Assembly: GCA_036971475.1 (NCBI GenBank)
Contig: JBAIZL010000376.1
Span: 4,804,001 to 4,868,000, forward strand
DNA length: 64,000 bases
From: Prosapia bicincta
Lineage: Eukaryota; Arthropoda; Insecta; Hemiptera; Cercopidae
Direction: 5' to 3'
The position numbers were made by a program, and so were the translations under genes. Positions 63,089 to 64,000 of the stretch are shown here, piece after piece (the stretch's first letter is position 1; every line of letters begins with the position of its first letter). The notes under the pieces were generated by a model. That model was not told where the DNA came from. It made no database searches and saw only the letters and a program-made list of their open reading frames with translations.

Positions 63089-63623
63089 TAGTCATATTTG
63101 ACGTGGTTTTGGAATCCATAAATATTTTTTGCCAGCCATCGTGTCAAGCGTTACGGGCGAGACTATAGGAACGGGTACACCCTTGGATCACATTAAGATC
63201 ATTTCCAATCCTCAGAACTCGGAGGCCTATAGCTTTTCTCCTTAGCTCGACTGGATGGGCATCAGTCGAGGACTCGTAATACTGTGCACAGGCTCCGACA
63301 CCCATGCACCGCGGACACTCCCTGACCAAGGACCGAAGCGGCTGGTAGACCAGAAACCGCGCTTACGTCTTCGGCAGAGCAAGCTCACATCAGCGTCCCA
63401 GACCAGAGTTTGTCACGCTCTGGACCTTTCAGCACTCCCAACGCGCAACGATTCTGACCAGTCAATTCCCTAAGTGAAGATGTTAGTGTATCTGTATATG
63501 TGCATGCGTGCGTGTGTGTGTGTGTGTGTGTGTATGCTTTGTGAGTGGTGTAGTGTTAGGCTAGGGTACCGCGAGGGACGCCAAATCCCTCGTAGGTGCG
63601 GCTAGTCCGCACCCCCCTGCGGG
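63089..63623 (-). mobile_element. LINE-B 5'-end fragment (B5)
   Basis: It contains only the complete 5' UTR with all hairpins and the first few codons of a LINE-B ORF1 (MDSKTTSNMT at about 63117-63089). It is cut by the 5' end of C1. LINEs normally lose the 5' side, so a 5'-only fragment implies interruption or rearrangement, not truncated reverse transcription. A TG-rich microsatellite lies at about 63499-63535. Confidence 0.85.
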
Positions 63624-64000
63624 TTGGTTTTGTTGGAGTCAGCTATACAGAATGCCTTCATCTTACGACAAACACTGGTAGCTGTTTTCTTCGACCTCGA
63701 GAAGGCATATGACATGGCATGGAGAAGAGGAATTTTGAACATACTGAAATCATGGGGTATACAAGGTAACATTCTTGCTTTTATACAAAATTATTTGAAT
63801 AACAGGACTTTCCGTGTACGTCTAGGAGGCATATATTCTGATCGTTGCGAACTAGAGAATGGTGTACCACAGGGTGGCGTTTTGAGTGTGACGCTGTTTG
63901 CTGTTGCCATTAACAGCGTCACTTCAAACGTACAGTCACCGGTCCACTGTTCCCTGTTTGTAGACGATTTTTGTATATATATGGCTGCTAGAAGTATGGC
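63624..64000 (+). pseudogene. LINE-A ORF2 fragment, RT domain, runs off the window
   Basis: Plus strand. The frame is open for 125 codons from LVLLESAIQNAFILRQTLVA through VFFDLEKAYDMAW, NGVPQGGVLS and FVDDFCIY to the window end. It is almost identical to LINE-A RT. It starts mid-domain directly after the B5 5' end and has no start codon. It may be the remainder of a LINE-A into which B5/C1 inserted. Confidence 0.85.

Overview
The window is a retrotransposon and transposon graveyard from a eukaryotic genome, most likely an insect. The evidence for this is a BEL/Pao LTR element, I-like non-LTR elements with an RNase H domain, piggyBac transposases, TTAGG-type repeats, short spliceosomal introns and A/T-rich spacers. 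I see no ordinary single-copy host gene, no tRNA or rRNA, and nothing bacterial. Apart from small spacers, every kilobase belongs to a mobile element or to a multi-copy repeat.

The dominant players are two families of about 5.7-6.0 kb non-LTR retrotransposons (LINEs), called LINE-A and LINE-B here. Both encode ORF1 (RNA-binding, three zinc knuckles) and ORF2 (endonuclease, reverse transcriptase, RNase H, CCHC), and end in a hairpin plus poly(A). Near-complete copies are A1 (1691-7422, +), A2 (18999-24744, -), A4 (53096-58821, -), B1 (28819-34860, -) and B2 (43425-49455, -). Truncated, inverted or deleted copies are B4 (15078-15950), B3 (36193-38109), A5 (38662-40330), A3 (42045-58872, split twice), C1 (61254-63088, ORF1 only), B5 (63089-63623) and a + strand fragment running off the right edge. 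Five insertions have clean 13-14 bp target-site duplications, and one minimal insertion has 7 bp.

Layout. 1-15077: two directly repeated BEL/Pao copies sharing one LTR (offset 12,076 bp). The first is split by LINE A1, and the second is cut off by LINE-B. 15951-28818: inverted and direct copies of a multi-copy gene-like repeat, a dead piggyBac and LINE A2. 28819-38429: LINE B1, a 33-bp minisatellite, an unclassified spacer and truncated LINEs. 38430-42044: a foldback palindrome with 884-bp arms, invaded by LINE A5. 42045-58872: LINE A3, with B2 inserted into its ORF2 and A4 into its ORF1. 58873-61253: a piggyBac element with an intact DDD triad but a missing C-terminus. 61254-64000: LINE pieces.

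The most interesting signals are RNA structures in the LINEs. A 3' hairpin and two 5'-UTR hairpins keep their pairing between families by compensatory base changes, and the extreme 5' end folds into three consecutive perfect hairpins. ORF1 and ORF2 are separated only by an in-frame stop and 3-6 nt in every copy.
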